Positions 1-10,219 of a stretch of DNA of 64,000 bases are shown here, piece by piece. This stretch comes from Siderastrea siderea (taxonomy: Eukaryota; Cnidaria; Anthozoa; Scleractinia; Rhizangiidae), in contig OZ034971.1 in assembly GCA_964030785.1 (NCBI GenBank), positions 12,927,079 through 12,991,078 of the forward strand. The letters run 5' to 3'. The stretch's first letter is position 1; every line of letters begins with the position of its first letter. Under the pieces are notes generated by a model, which saw only the letters and a list, made by a program, of their open reading frames with translations, was not told where the DNA came from and ran no database searches. The translations under genes and the position numbers were made by a program.

Positions 1-904
1 ACACGTTAACGGTTTATTAGTCACCCTGAAGAAGATCACTGAATGTGGTCGAAATATAGGTGTAAAAGGAAAAACTTCCGCCGCCATTAACTCCAGGGTT
101 GTATCAACCCATACGCCCACCTCCTACAGGAAAGGCTCGTGGAAGTCAACAATTTCTTGAACAATTTGATCCTTTGAACGAGAATTGCGTTCCAGATATT
201 CCCATCAACAGCAATTGGTTTGAAATTGCAAATCTTAATAATGTTATTGAAGATCGAGTTAGACAAGTTATTAAATGGCAATTTTTAGCTAATCTTAATA
301 ATTTGTTAGTCCCACAGATGATGGATAAAATTCGTGAGTCTTCTCCCATCAGGTTTAAAATAAATTATTCTTACACCTATCTTTTAAAAAATATTGAAAC
401 GAACAAAGCCCTAGTTTGGATACAAGATAGACAGAAAAGTCCTTGGTTTGTTACTTATGATAACGCAAAAATATGGTTGAACAGCAAGAAGAAAATCGGT
501 TGGAAGGTGAAAACATTAACCGACCGAGCACAAAATTTGTGTTTGAAAAACATTTGTCGGTCCAAATAAAAATTATTTTAGACCAACAACCGTTGCGGGT
601 TGGAGAGGGTTGCTTACCAAATTGGTTGCGCACTAAGAAGGGATTAATTGCTCTTGATAATTTTGATGATAATCTCTGTGTGTTTCGATGTTTAGCAGTA
701 TATTATGGAGCTCATAAACAACATAATCTGAGCAAAACAGAACAGAACACTTTATTTATACACGGAATTTCTTCAATTACAGTGACTTGTTTTCCGAGAA
801 AGCCGTGTTAAAAACTATTACATTGATAATTTAATATGTACTATATACAAATATCTACGTAGAAATAAGTTACAAGTAAGAGTGTTACATACTATTGGAG
901 ACCG

Positions 905-1602
905 AGTGTGAATAGACGCTTTCAGAATGACTCAAGAGACTCCTCTGATTTCATCTTGTTTGGAAGTGAATTCCACAATTTAGCCCCACGATAAGACAAA
1001 CTCTTTTTCAAGATTTCAGTTCTAGGTTTTTGGAGAGCTAAATTGTAGATTGAGTCTCTGAGGCTGTAAGCAGTGCCATCACGAACCACGTTTATTTCTT
1101 CAGTAAGGTACTCTGGAGCTCTACTATGTAAGATTTTATGCATCATAATTGCTGTATGTTGTTCGCGTCGAACTCCAAGAGTATCCCACTGAAGCATCTT
1201 TAAAATGTCTGCAGATCTAGTCTCCCAGTTGTTCTGAGTGATGATCCGAGCTGCTCTATTATATAGTTTACCGATTCTTTCGGACAGGCCCTTGTTTAGA
1301 CCTGCTCAGACTATATTACAATAATCAAAGTAAGGAAGAATCAGCGCTTTAAAAATTGAAATCAAAACCTCTGTTGGAACAAAAGGTCTGACTTGTTTTA
1401 AGCCGGCGAGGCCAGAAGAAATCTTTTTCGCAATGTGATCAATGTGATTCGACCACGACAGATGCTCATCAATATAAACACCTAGAGATTTGCTGACCTT
1501 CAATCTTTTTATTGGATCATCTCCCAGTTTAATTTGAAGGGGTAACGCCAGTTGGGCTGATTTGTAATTAGAACAAACTAATAAATACAAGGACACTTGC
1601 GA
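905..1602 (-). mobile_element. 5'-truncated LINE fragment inside the polymerase gene
   Basis: On the minus strand two pieces (1596-1306 and 1197-922) encode the C-terminal part of a non-LTR reverse transcriptase. It contains the thumb-like stretch SLGVYIDEHLSWSNHI and the end motif RGAKLWNSLPNKM, typical of L2/Rex/Jockey-type LINEs. A frameshift lies near 1200-1306. Polymerase coding stops about 811 and resumes about 1617, so the insertion spans roughly 815-1612. I could not confirm a target site duplication. The catalytic YADD region is missing. Confidence 0.75.
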
Positions 1603-4333
1603 CTGAATTTTTCAGAGTGCGCGTCATTCCGAATGAAAGCGTAGAATTTCAACATATTCCATTAATTGCTAAATATTTTAATCAAGAAATTATTGTGTAT
1701 GATGTATCACTGGAGGGAGTTTTTGCGTTAAAGGGTTGGTTTAAAGATGATGAGGAAAAAGATGAAAAAACCCACCCAGGACAATTGGTATTTTTGAAGC
1801 ACATGCGTTTTTGATTACTGACCTGGAAAAGGCTACAAGCACTTATGCATGTGCTCACTGTGATGCAAGATTTACACAATCATGTAGTCTTTGGCGTCAC
1901 GCTGAAAGGTGCACAAACGGTCAAACCAAACTTGAGTGTCCCGGAGAAAAAATCTTTGCCTCCGAATCCTTGTTCGAACGCTTGTTCTTTCCGGAAGGAA
2001 AGTTTGGTATAAAAGCTTGTTGTTGGTTAGAATATGAGTCTAGACAGCGTGGAATCCACATACACCACCACGCTTGTGGGCATGGAGGCGAGCGGGTTAT
2101 TGCGGCCAAACATCCTGTTGACGGTTACCATCCCGAAAGTAAAACCGTATTTCAATATCATGGTTGTCATTTTCATGGCTGTCGAAAATGTTATCCTTCA
2201 CCTAAGGAAGGAGAGTTTGTTATTTGCGAACAGAAGGGAAAAGGTTGTATGGTCCCGATAACCCGCGAAAAAGCCTATCAAATGACACTTCGTAGAAATA
2301 GTGAAATACGTACAGCTGGTTATAAATTGGTTGTCTGTTGGGAGCATGAACGCCCCCGATCTTGGTGGAATGATCGTTTACCAATTATATCAATTATATT
2401 CGATTTTGAATCCTTTCAAGATCCGACAAAAAGAACTGTGGCAACAAGGGATCTTGTATTTTAAAACGAGCACATCCCCGTGTCTGTATCATTGGCTGAC
2501 ACACTCAACAGAGAACCTGAACACAGTTGTTCGAAACACCCACAAGAATTGGTACGGAAGTTTTGGGAAGCAATTGTAAGGCGAGGCGAAGTTTTGAGGG
2601 AAGACATGAAACAAAAATACATCCCGACACATTTTGAGTTGTTACCGAAGAAACAACAATTGGCTATGAATGAATGGTGCAAACAGATCCCCGTGGTTGG
2701 TTTTAACTCAGGTAAGTATGACTTAATTTTGATTAAAAAGTATTTTACAACCCATGTTGGGAATGAAAACAATGTCACTGTTGCCAAGAAACAAGAGAAG
2801 ATCATATTTTTGACCACACCCAATTTCAAATTCTTTGACATTATTAATTATTTGGGTCCAGGCAGAACCTACGAAAAATGGGTTAAAACATATGGAAGCG
2901 GTCAGACGAAATCTTGGCTGCCATACGAGTGGTTTGACAGCGCAGACAAACTAGATTATGAAGGTTTACTACTTTATAGGTGTTGGTTTTCAAAACTAAA
3001 AAACAAGTTTGTCTTGTCGCCTGAAGAATTTGAAGAGTGTAAGCGCGTATTTCATGAGCGTGGTATGGTAACATTTGCCGACTGCTTGGAATATTATAAT
3101 AATCTGGATGTGGGTCCGTTTCTGAAATCTTTAGAAAAAATGAGATTTTTACGCAACCCTTAGAGACCCTTAAAGACGCAGTTTCTCTTCCAGGTGTGTC
3201 GTTGAAATACCTTTTGCGAGGTACTTTAGGCAAACGCAACGCACCCGAGTTGTACGCCCCAGAAAGAGAGGCATATGACATGTTAAAAGACGCTGTCGTT
3301 GGGGGCCCGAGTCATGTTTTCACAAGAAAGCATGAAGCTGGTAAAGCAAAGATACGATCCGACAAGTACGAAGGCGCACGCCTGTGCCAGCGAGTGCTTG
3401 GCTACGACGCCAACGCCTTATATCCTAGTACCATGCTCCAAGAAATGCCCTGCGGTAAAGAAAAGATTGTAGTTTACCCTTATCCCTCCGAAGCTGTTGC
3501 AGAGTTTGAAAACCGGTTGAAGACAAAACAATGGTTTGGCTTTGCGGAGGTAGACATATCGGTACCAAATGAGTTGTGGGACAAATTTTGAAGAATTTCC
3601 TCCTTTGTTTCAAAACAACATTGTCCCAAATAAGGCGATTCCAGAGCATATGAAAACGTATTTGAGGAAAACCAATCAAACCGCGATTCCAGGGCAAAAA
3701 AAGCTTCTAGGTCTGCTTTCTGCGAAGAAAATCTTGCTGTACGCGCCACTTTTAGAACGGTATCTCGATCACGGGCTTAAGATCACAGCAGTGCACCGCA
3801 CAATCGACTATGAACCACAAAAAATCTTCTCCTGGTTTGTTCAGCAAGTCACAGAGAATAGGCGCGAAGGGAACTCTGATCCAGATAAAGCCCTGCTCGC
3901 AGAAGTGTTTAAACTGTTGGCTAATAGTGCATACGGTAAGTTAAGAGAGGCTGTAGAGCGGCAAACAAGGGTTATTTACACAAAGGATCAGGGAAAGGTC
4001 GACAGAGCGAAACGGTCCGTGTGGTTCGATGATATAGAAGAAATCGGGGACGCGTTTTCAGATCGAGTTTAGAAAAGAAAAGGTTACGATTAACCGCCCT
4101 TTTCAAGTCGGAATTGTTGTATATCAGTTGGCTAAATTGCGTATGCTAAAGTTTTATTATGACTGTCTGGATTACTTCGTAGAAAGAAGAGATTTTGGGC
4201 TAATCCAGATGGAGACCGACAGTCTTTACTTTGCACTCTCACACAAAACGCTCGAAGAAGCGATCCGACCTGAGCACTTTGATGAGTTTGAAGCGACGAA
4301 AAAAAATTGGTTTGCTTGGGATAAGTATATGTA

Positions 4334-4374
4334 ATCGCACGAGGCCTAGTAGAATTAAGGATAAATTTTCACGT

Positions 4375-4409
<35 letters not shown>

Positions 4410-4803
4410 CGCAGCGACCAAGTCGCTCCAAAGTTTTCAGTAGTTTCAAAACAAATGACCATTTGCTGTTTCCCGTAACAAATATAGTTCACCTTTTGGA
4501 ATTTCTCTTCAAGCTAACAGCCAATTTTCATACCATTTTTCCAAACAACCCGGTTAAAAGTCAAACTTTTAAGCGATCCTTGTGTTGAGCAACTCAAAAT
4601 CCGTTTTTTGTTCAAGACGCCTACAAAATGCAAATGGCGCGCTCTCGCGCTCAGCCAATTAAATGCGAGTAGTTTTGGCGCTTAGCCAATCACGAATTAG
4701 TAATTTTGCCCTCGTCCGAAAGAAAATTAAGAAAAAATGCCCCCTGTCTCAACCAATCAGATTCAGTAATTTTGCCCTCTATGTTATAAATGGAGTAATC
4801 GCG
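4334..4803. mobile_element. Non-autonomous repeat R1 inside polymerase gene
   Basis: The polymerase frame is interrupted after the residues encoded near 4330 and resumes at 4806 with REPGLFKLEF-type sequence. The inserted stretch carries no ORF of note and is flanked by GTAATCGC on both sides (about 4333-4340 and 4796-4803), consistent with an 8-bp target duplication or with conserved termini. A reverse-complement relative lies at about 44925-45750, so this is a dispersed family. Confidence 0.7.
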
Positions 4804-5149
4804 AGCCAGGACTTTTCAAGCTAGAGTTTCAAGGTAATTGCGGAATAGCTCTCTGTATCAAGTGCTATTACATGGAAAATGACGAGAAAACTGAGCAAAA
4901 TTAAAATATCGTCCAAGGGTGTATCACAACGGCAAAACAATCTAACGTGGGAAAGATACGAAGGGGTGCTAAACGGAGGGGAAGATAAAGCCACAAACCG
5001 AGGTTTCCGTATGGTAAAAGGAACCATGTGCACATATCAGCAACACAAACTCGGTCTGAGTGTGTATTATGACAAGCGGTGGGTGTTGCCAGATGGTATT
5101 CACACAGAGCCTATAGAATATCACATCTACTTGGTTAGCCTTAGCTAGG

Positions 5150-6020
5150 TGGGAGTTCGGTATCAGGGGAACAACAAGCAGTTCCTCGCGAACAAAACCT
5201 CGTTTCGGTCCATCGCGTAAGTAATACAAAACCGGTTCGTTAGGTTTTGTGATAGATCTTTCAATATTGAACACCTTCAAAGACTAGATCGAGTCTGGCT
5301 CTTCTGCCACCCCCTTCAAGTTCACCAGGTTGGTAGAGATAGCGAACACGCACACCGGAGGGGAGCTTTTTTTCGTTCTTTCCGACAGGTCTTAAATAAG
5401 GGGTTGAAGGTTTGCAATACACAGCTTTTTCTTTGATGGCTTCAGCGGGTTTTTTCCCGATAAGACTGGTGACTTCATTATTCAGAGCAGAGACAACTTC
5501 GGGCAATCTTTTGACCCAAGCAGTGGACCGCTGTCCCTCGGGCAGGCGCATTTCGACGGCATACTGATGCCCGAACAGGCGTTCAGCCAGGGTGCGGTTG
5601 AATCTTTCAACAATGGCCTGGTCCCGGTGAATTTCAGTGCGCCCGCGCCGAATAGCAGTTTTGTTTTTTCCCATTTCTTTGGTGACAGCGCCCATAAACT
5701 CACGGCCAGGGTTCATCCTGAAGTAACCGGGGCCGTTTCAAAGGGCCGTGTTTGTAATTTTTTTTAAAAGCGACCCAGGGTGTCGTGTGGTAAAAAAGAA
5801 GATCCGCTTGGTGAACGTCGTTTGGCGTTGAAACATCAAATTTGGGGCGAGGAATGCGCTTTGGAGCTGGAAGATATATTTGCCAAATGGCTTGCTTAAT
5901 TAACCACTTCTTTGTCGCATCTTCAGAAACTTTTGCAGCCTGGGCTAACTATTTTATAGCGGCTATACCTTTCCAATACCCTTGCGGGCTGTAATACACC
6001 TTTGCAAGTTTTGCATTCAT
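5150..6020 (-). pseudogene. Polinton integrase (rve), frameshifted
   Basis: Starts with an ATG at 6020 (MNAKLAKVYYSP) and runs leftwards with several frame changes: stop or frameshift near 5957, near 5725 and near 5275. It shows the retroviral-type integrase core. The first catalytic Asp lies in HQADLLF (about 5800), the GREFMGAV block follows at about 5690-5715, and the last catalytic Glu is in AIVERFNRTLAE (about 5580-5615). After the core come the basic C-terminal strand-rich part and an end near the polymerase stop. The length of about 290 codons matches Polinton integrases. It is convergent with the polymerase gene, a common Polinton arrangement. It would have inserted element DNA into the host genome. 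Confidence 0.88.
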
Positions 6021-6049
6021 CGTATATATTTATAATTTTGTTTTCAAAA

Positions 6050-6478
6050 TTATAGGAATCTAAAAGCAGCGTATCCAAGAGCAAGAGCGCCGGCACCAAC
6101 GAAAACTAGCTCACCTTGCTTTTGCTGCTCGCTGGATTGGTAAAAGTCAGAAAACTTTGGCTCTTGAGGCACCGTGACTTGGTCCTGTTGGTGGGCCTGG
6201 TTATAAAGTTTGAAAGCGTAATCTGTATTCGCAAAGTTCTGCGTGGCCTGCTCTTTGATTTCGTGTTGAGTTTCAATCCAGTCAAGCAGCTTAGTTCTTT
6301 GTTTTTGATATTTGGCGTAGGCAGCTTGGTAAGCCTCCAGGGCTTTATCATGTCTTATTTTTTGTTCGACGGAGGCTTTTGGATCATCACCAGATAGAAA
6401 ACGCGCGAGATAATTGCCGCCAATAAAAGCAACAGCGTTGAACAGAGCTCCGCCCGCCATAATAGCAACACTTGCCAT
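6050..6478 (-). CDS. Polinton-associated coiled-coil protein with hydrophobic ends
   Basis: An intact 142-residue ORF starting at MASVAIMAGG (ATG at 6478; the longer frame begins with a non-ATG codon). Residues 1-25 and about 124-140 are hydrophobic and glycine/alanine rich. The middle, about residues 38-100, is charged, rich in K, Q, A and E, and looks helical or coiled-coil. It lies 30 bases upstream of the integrase start on the same strand, so the two were probably co-expressed. The position and architecture suggest a minor virion or membrane-associated component. I do not recognise a named family. It is the only long intact frame in this Polinton. Confidence 0.6.
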   Translation of the reverse strand: MASVAIMAGGALFNAVAFIGGNYLARFLSGDDPKASVEQKIRHDKALEAYQAAYAKYQKQRTKLLDWIETQHEIKEQATQNFANTDYAFKLYNQAHQQDQVTVPQEPKFSDFYQSSEQQKQGELVFVGAGALALGYAAFRFL

Positions 6479-6492
6479 TGTATGTATATTAT

Positions 6493-6668
6493 TCAAACAT
6501 TATCCGGGAGAATTTTCTGGGCTTCAAGCTATTGTTTCAGCGCAATACTTCCAGCCATGACGGCGGTGAATTTAACGTAGTTCATTGCATTGCTGCTAGG
6601 GTCAGAGGTAAAATTTTCTTTAACGACTTTTTTTGCAACTCAGCCAATGCCAGCGGCAAGGCCAGTAA

Positions 6669-6669
<1 letters not shown>
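6493..6669 (-). pseudogene. Small Polinton-type hydrophobic protein, truncated
   Basis: A minus-strand frame encodes the C-terminus of a small protein with a short hydrophobic segment around YVKFTAVMAGSIALKQ. It ends in a stop at 6493-6495, just upstream of the neighbouring minus-strand gene. It contains an in-frame TGA (about 6630) and TAG (about 6528), and the TA microsatellite cuts off its N-terminal side. Its position next to the integrase and the coiled-coil gene argues that it belonged to the Polinton. The function is not recognised. Confidence 0.45.

Positions 6670-6720
<51 letters not shown>
6669..6720. repeat. (TA)n microsatellite
   Basis: About 25 uninterrupted TA units. It separates the minus-strand Polinton genes from the plus-strand capsid and ATPase fragments and marks the place where the upstream small gene is truncated. 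Confidence 0.95.
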
Positions 6721-6722
<2 letters not shown>

Positions 6723-6960
6723 TATAATTAAAAGATGGAGACTGCACGGACAGTTACTAAAGTTTCACGCACAAGGCGATCATCAGACTGTGCCGTTAAT
6801 GGCAGTCGAAAGAAAATTTAAACTACATTCATGGAGGGCGGTTTGAGCGATCCTGCTTCTTATTGGCTGCATAAAACTTGTTTTCGTGCCTGCACTTGGT
6901 GATTAATTCAGATCTCTTATTGAGGAGAGTAGATCTGTCAGCGGATAGGATGCAGAGCTT

Positions 6961-7107
6961 CTGACCTCGGGCATGACAGAGCACAGCTTCAAAACTAGAC
7001 ACAGCAACCACAAGTTCTCTTTGAAGCATCGTAAGCATTCCCACGACACTGTCCTATCAAAGTACATCTGGGACCAAAGAGACAAAAACACCGATTTCTC
7101 GATCAAG
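6961..7107 (+). pseudogene. GIY-YIG-type endonuclease fragment
   Basis: A plus-strand frame ending in a TAG at 7108 contains FKTRHSNHKFSLKHRKH followed by LSKYIWDQRDKN and then FSIK. This is the pattern (GxTEx-FKxRxxNHxxSF then TELSKxIW, then IxW) of the GIY-YIG nuclease module seen at the C-terminus of Penelope-like elements and in some Polintons. The N-terminal GIY/YIG strands are not visible. The frame breaks at the stop, and capsid-like sequence begins within about 20 bases. It could be a Penelope remnant or a Polinton-borne nuclease. Confidence 0.5.
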
Positions 7108-7145
7108 TAGTCAATTGTCACGCGAGCGGCATCGAGGGGAAAGAC

Positions 7146-7433
7146 ATGTGGGGAGAGATCAGCCGGTTCTTTGCAAATCGGAAAGGAAAAAACAACATGA
7201 CTCTCACAAAGTTTTACACAGACAACAAGTTTGGCCTTCTCATCGATCTGCGCTCCATGGACGACAACACTATACATGGCAGCGGCACCCGTCTTGTGAA
7301 CACCAAGGATGGTGTGCATCTTGAGATCGAAAGAAAGGCCTCTGGCTTTGGAAATTTGAAATGCCACGTGTACACCATCAGAGATGCTCAAATGAACATC
7401 ATGGACAGACAGCTAGAATCTGTGCAGTATTAA
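7146..7433 (+). pseudogene. Capsid-like protein, C-terminal fragment (Polinton)
   Basis: A 95-codon frame with LTKFYTDNKFGLLIDLRSM, then GSGTRLVNTKDGVHLEIER, and the end NIMDRQLESVQY. The alternating strand-like pattern and the place immediately before the packaging ATPase (stop at 7431-7433, ATPase ATG at 7439) are what is expected of a structural jelly-roll gene in Polintons. The upstream part is missing. Whether it derives from the major or the minor capsid gene cannot be decided here. Confidence 0.45.
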
Positions 7434-7438
7434 ATATA

Positions 7439-7672
7439 ATGGACCCTAACAACATTCCCTTCAACGCTCTTATAGTTGGGCCAACTAACCCAGGAAAAAC
7501 AAAATACGTTGTTGACGAGCTGCGCGGTCCCCTTCGTGGCAAGTTTGACTACATTGTGCTAATATGTCCAACCTTCGTTTATAATAAAACCTATGGCGGT
7601 TTTGTGGACGAAGCTCCTTACATTTTTCACCCATTTTCAGAAACGTTTTCATACAGAGAATTATATAGATAG
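7439..7672 (+). pseudogene. A32-like packaging ATPase, N-terminal fragment
   Basis: Starts with ATG at 7439 (MDPNNIPFNALIVG), directly followed by the Walker A motif GPTNPGKT and then strand 2 (DYIVLICPTF). This is the beginning of the A32/FtsK-HerA-type genome packaging ATPase of Polintons. The match is lost after about residue 70, and a stop comes at 7670-7672, before Walker B, so the gene is truncated. It lies five bases downstream of the capsid-like fragment on the same strand. Confidence 0.8.
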
Positions 7673-7890
7673 ATATATATTTTTGTTTGTTGCACGTGCA
7701 CCGTGTGCAATTTGCACTTGTCATTGTTCAACTTGTTAAAAATCTCAGGTCAAGTTGATATATTTTTTCTCCGCCTGCTTCTTTGTTTAATTTTACAAAG
7801 AACATGCTGTTTTAGTTTGTTTCCTTAAGAAATATGCCTGCGCCTTGCAGTAGTGATTTGTGATGGCAAATCATTTGGCTTGTTTTGGAA

Positions 7891-8031
7891 ATGAGGAAAT
7901 CGACTCAAGAAGCAGCAGTGTTATTGGGCGTTACACAAAGAACAATTTTCAATATTTTGTGTCGTTTCCGTAGAAACGGCACTGTTTGCCCTTGTCGAAT
8001 TGGTAGTCAAAATGTCATGGCAATTCTATAA
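7891..8031 (+). pseudogene. Short helix-turn-helix ORF, transposase-like
   Basis: A 46-codon ATG-to-TAA frame. Residues 5-32 (QEAAVLLGVTQRTIFNIL, then RFRRNGTV) look like the first helix-turn-helix of Tc1/mariner or related transposases. No DDE domain follows. It is probably a remnant. It sits between the Polinton end and the 1-kb tandem duplication. Confidence 0.35.
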
Positions 8032-8125
8032 CAAAATGACAAGTGCTTAAGTTGATGGAGTATATTATGCGTTATCCAGGGGCATACTTCAGAGAAAGCC
8101 TTTGTGACAGAGAGTTTATGTCCTG

Positions 8126-10116
8126 TTAGAACATGGTCACACCCACTCAGCCAATCAGTGTCCAGCATTTCGATGCTCTATATTCCATAAACTGTCTTAA
8201 ATTATGTAAAGTGGCGGGGGCTTTGAAGCACAGGGAAATTGCGGGGTAAAATTACAGAGAATTTCTGCATTCATTAGTGGTTCTATATAGAGCATACTAA
8301 TGAGGCATTGTTTTCCTTTGTTTGGAAGCCTCATTAGTATGCTCTATATAGAGCATACTAATGACTAAGTAGAAAGTACTAATGAATGCACAAATTCTCT
8401 GTGAATATTTATAACTAAATAGATAAAATCAACAGCTTCAACGGCTAGAAACACTCATAATTTTTTGCGTTTTAACAAAAAAATGTAATCCTACGGTATA
8501 ATAGCATAGCAAAAAGCAAATAGAAAGAAAAACCATTATTTTACATGAAATACGAACTGTTCAGACCTTAATTGAAACAGAAGGACAGACTTGTTTCTCC
8601 GTGTTTGCCAGACTACGAGTGTTGTACTTGAACTTGACTTAATTTGGCCTCTTGGAGTTTCCTGCAAATTCCCCACTTGCTGGTGTCGGTGGTTGTAGCG
8701 CCTCGAAGACTGCTTTCACCAGTGTAAATCTAGAAAATCTTGAGCGGCGATCACTGCCTCGAGTTCCAAATTTCCGTGTATTGGCTCATGGCTCTTTACA
8801 CACCAACTGCGATAAACGGTGCGGTGAAGCACTCTAAAACATTGCACCTCAAAGGCATGCGTACAATAGCGAAAATATCGTAAACAAAATAGCAACGTGA
8901 TTTCCAGGTGAGAACTAAAAAATTAAAATGCAAAAATACAATCTGCACGCAAAAACGGAATTCTTCGTGGGTGTGACCATGTTCTAAGACGGTTAGACAA
9001 TGAACGCTCGTGTCCTATGGGATATAGCGTCCCTCGCAAGATAGAATGCCACTCGGCCTGCGGCCTCGTGGCATTCTATCTTTGCTCGGGACACTATATC
9101 CCATAGAACACTCGCGTTCATTGTCTAACCCTTACTTAGAACATGGTCACACCCACTCAGCCAATCAGTGTCCAGCATTTCGATGCTCTATATTCCATAA
9201 ACCGTCTTAAATTATGTAAAGTGGCAGGGGCTTTGAAGCACAGGGAAATTGCGGGGTAAAGTTACAGAGAATTTCTGCATTCATTAGTGGTTCTATATAG
9301 AGCATACTAATGAGGCATTGTTTTCCTTTGTTTGGAAGCCTCATTAGTATGCTCTATATAGAGCATACTAATGACTAAGTAGAAAGTACTAATGAATGCA
9401 CAAATTCTCTGTGAATATTTATAACTAAATCGATAAAAACAACAGCTTCAACGGCGATGTCAAAAAAAAAATGCAATCTTGTAATAGCAAAGCAAAAAGC
9501 AAATCGAAAGAAAAACCATTACTTTACAGCTTTACATGAAATAAGAAATGTTCAGACCTTAATTGAAATAGAAGGACAGACTTGTTTCTCCGCGTTTGCC
9601 TGACTACGAGAACTTGTCTTTGGTTTCTTGGCTTTCCCTGCGGGTTCCCCACTTGCAGGTGCGGGTGGCTGTAGCGCGTCGAAGGCTGCTTTCACCAGTG
9701 TAAATCTAGTAAATCTTGTGGGGCAATCACTGCCTCGAGTTCCTCAACTTCCGTGTATTCGCTCACGGCTGTTTACGCATCAACTGCGGTAAACCGCGCG
9801 GTGAAGCACTCTCAGCAAAAAATTGCAACTCAAAGGCGTGTGTTCAATAGCGAAAATATCGTAAACAAAATAGCAACGTGATTTCAAGGTGAGAACTGAA
9901 AAATTGAAATTCAAAAATACAATCTGCACGCAAAAACGAAATTCTTCGTGGGTGTGACCATGTTCTAAGACGGTTAGACAATGAACGCTCGTGTCCTATG
10001 GGATATAGCGTCCCTCGCAAGATAGAATGCCACTCGGCCTGCGGCCTCGTGGCATTCTATCTTTGCTCGGGACACTATATCCCATAGAACACTTGCGTTC
10101 ATTGTCTAACCCTTAC
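8126..10116. repeat. Tandem duplication of a 1-kb palindrome-rich unit
   Basis: The unit 8126-9135 is repeated directly as 9136-10116 with scattered substitutions and small deletions. Each copy consists of a TIR element (8126-8987 and 9136-9968) with perfect 21-bp ends beginning TTAGAACATGGTCACACC. Inside it lies a hairpin with 25-bp arms (8282-8306 and 8328-8352 in copy 1). A separate near-perfect palindrome follows (8991-9130 and 9972-10111). Short ORFs inside are shadows. No gene is seen. Confidence 0.85.
8991..9130. repeat. Long palindrome (hairpin-forming)
   Basis: An inverted repeat with arms of about 65 bases starting GGTTAGACAATGAACGC and ending GCGTTCATTGTCTAACC, with a short GC-rich centre (cggcctgcggcct). 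An equivalent palindrome occurs at 9972-10111 in the second tandem copy. It may be the end or the whole of a foldback MITE. Confidence 0.85.
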
Positions 10117-10120
10117 TAAG

Positions 10121-10217
10121 GGTTATTTTTAGGCAACGAGGGGATATGTGATTTATTCACCGAGTGCGCAGCCCGAGGTGAATAAATCACATATCCCTGA
10201 GGTGCCTAAAAATAACC
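10121..10217. repeat. Palindrome adjoining TIR element
   Basis: Arms begin GGTTATTTTTAGGCA and end TGCCTAAAAATAACC around a GC-rich loop (gagtgcgcagcccga). It sits between the tandem 1-kb duplication and the TIR element that starts at 10220. Confidence 0.8.
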
Positions 10218-10219
10218 GG

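Larger units (their letters stand above)
75..5148 (+). pseudogene. Polinton protein-primed DNA polymerase B, broken
   Basis: Coding pieces in shifting frames cover about 75-811, 1617-2464, 2480-3163, 3165-4072, 4081-4334 and 4806-5148. Recognisable parts, in order: an N-terminal region; a Cys2His2-like finger near 1846-1910; the FHGCHFHGCRKCY motif near 2155-2195 found N-terminal to such polymerases; exonuclease motifs FDFESF (about 2400) and VGFNSGKYD (about 2695); motif A, YDANALYPS (about 3403); motif B, KLLANSAYGK (about 3910); and motif C as METDSLYFA (about 4207). Motif C normally reads DTDS, so here the first acidic residue is changed to Glu. The C-terminus ends LPDGIHTEPIEYHI before a stop at 5146-5148. 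The gene would have replicated the element by protein priming. Frameshifts near 500, 1812, 2465, 3163, 3590 and 4075, a LINE insertion and a MITE insertion make it non-functional. Confidence 0.9.
1..7680. mobile_element. Degenerate Polinton/Maverick element
   Basis: The region groups gene remains that occur together in Polintons: a protein-primed family B DNA polymerase (+), an rve integrase (-), two small putative virion or membrane proteins (-), a capsid-like C-terminus (+) and the start of an A32/FtsK-like packaging ATPase (+). Almost every gene carries frameshifts or stops, and later insertions cut the polymerase, so this is a dead copy. The left end lies outside the window, and the right end is set only by where the ATPase similarity stops near 7672. 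I could not find terminal inverted repeats. The family call is strong because of the gene combination; the boundaries are not. Confidence 0.85.

Noticed and set aside
6903..7391. 162-codon ORF on the minus strand
   Set aside because: It is antisense to the GIY-YIG-like and capsid-like fragments, which have recognisable motifs on the plus strand.
8652..8837. 61-codon ORF in the tandem duplication
   Set aside because: It is not preserved in the second copy and shows no recognisable motif.
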